Positions 6,003 to 6,397 of a stretch of DNA of 6,397 nt are shown here, piece after piece. The translations under genes and the position numbers were made by a program. The stretch's first letter is position 1. Every line of letters starts with the position of its first letter. The notes below the pieces were generated by a model. It did not search any database. It was not told the origin of the DNA and was given only the letters and a program-made list of their open reading frames with translations. Source of the stretch: Treponema sp. (GTDB lineage Bacteria; Spirochaetota; Spirochaetia; Treponematales; Breznakiellaceae); contig JAISEB010000170.1 in the NCBI GenBank assembly GCA_031264395.1, positions 1 to 6,397 of the forward strand, given 5' to 3'.

Positions 6003-6397
6003 TTAGTCCGTTATTGTGATCGTTGCCGTTTCATTACGGTCTTTTGCTACCCAATACCACAACATAAGTGTATTCAGCTTGCCTTGTGCCGCACTTCTGC
6101 TCCAGCCTTCATTTTTATTATATGGAATTCCTATACAACCATTCGTGAAACTATTCGGCGTGATATGTATCATATGCCCGCCATCCGCAAGTAACTCACC
6201 CGTCTCAACATCAGGAAGCATCTGGGTAACGCCAATTAGGAAACCGTTATTATCGGGTTCTCCGTATTTATACAGCGGACCGAGGTTCACTTTCTCTGAT
6301 GCCCGCGCCGGAACAATACTGTATGTCCCGTTCGCAATTTGCGTCGGATTTGTTGTTCCACCGGAAAAATCCTGGAATCGTGATGTGTCAGAGCTTT
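6003..6397 (-). CDS. C-terminal L,D-transpeptidase/Tlde1-like domain of a larger protein (runs off right edge)
   Basis: The minus-strand frame is open from the window edge to TAA 6003-6005, giving the last 130 residues of a longer protein; the GTG at 6290 is therefore not its start. Numbering from the first full codon, the fragment has RFQDFSGGTTNPTQIANGTYSIVP (6-29; two blocks, RFQDFSGGTTNP and TQIANGTYSIVP), like the strand and PxGxY turn at the start of Tlde1/DUF2778 and YkuD-type domains. HMIHITP (74-80) and TNGCIGIP (84-91) then place a His and a Cys ten residues apart, as in the H...(S/T)HGC catalytic motif of L,D-transpeptidases, with Asn in place of the usual second His. The domain ends after a final helix and strand (LNTLMLWYWV, TATITITD). 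Cleavage or modification of peptidoglycan peptides is the expected activity. A domain at the extreme C-terminus, followed directly by an exported gene, suggests a polymorphic toxin tip; the carrier (for example RHS) is outside the window. Confidence 0.8.
   Translation of the reverse strand, partial: SSDTSRFQDFSGGTTNPTQIANGTYSIVPARASEKVNLGPLYKYGEPDNNGFLIGVTQMLPDVETGELLADGGHMIHITPNSFTNGCIGIPYNKNEGWSRSAAQGKLNTLMLWYWVAKDRNETATITITD

Noticed and set aside
6003..6290. A self-contained 95-residue gene starting at the GTG at 6290
   Set aside because: The frame continues upstream without a stop to the window edge, and the upstream part contains the NGTYSIVP segment expected of the same domain, so this is the end of a longer gene.

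Overview
The window holds parts or all of eight protein genes on both strands, with no RNA genes, CRISPR array or recognisable insertion sequence. It falls into two compositional halves: roughly 1-3960 is clearly GC-rich with dense, overlapping, housekeeping-type genes, and roughly 4080-6397 is much more AT-rich and accessory in character. A host-associated spirochaete (Treponema-like) is my best guess, from the relaxed lipobox of the TPR lipoprotein, the secreted DUF4139-like protein and a C-terminal cell-wall-type toxin domain. This is a family-level impression and was not tested by any search.

Left half. On the minus strand, a sigma70-type promoter at 1484-1512 drives a secreted beta-rich protein (264-1445, DUF4139-like). 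It is followed 9 bases later by the N-terminal part of a second secreted protein (1-254), which carries metal-ligand-like DHH and DAHADT motifs of the UPF0489/arginase type and runs off the left edge. Divergent from these on the plus strand is a tight three-gene unit: a ZIP-family metal transporter (1595-2422), an SDR-fold-like protein that has lost the catalytic and nucleotide-binding motifs (2419-3120, ATGA overlap), and a Cof-type HAD phosphatase (3074-3931, 47-base overlap).

Transition. The 149 bases at 3932-4080 mark the change in composition. They contain a 33-codon ORF with a good Shine-Dalgarno (3964-4065) that may be a gene remnant.

Right half. A plus-strand TPR lipoprotein (4081-5103) faces a minus-strand pair. 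The pair consists of the C-terminal 130 residues of a larger protein ending in an L,D-transpeptidase/Tlde1-like domain (6003-6397, His and Gly-Cys-Ile motif visible) and, immediately downstream, an unrecognised exported protein (5247-5981). The order (cell-wall-active C-terminal domain, then an exported small protein with a very short gap) is what a polymorphic toxin and its periplasmic immunity protein would look like, and it is the most interesting part of the window. A perfect 14-bp AT-rich inverted repeat (5215-5245) sits between the two convergent units.
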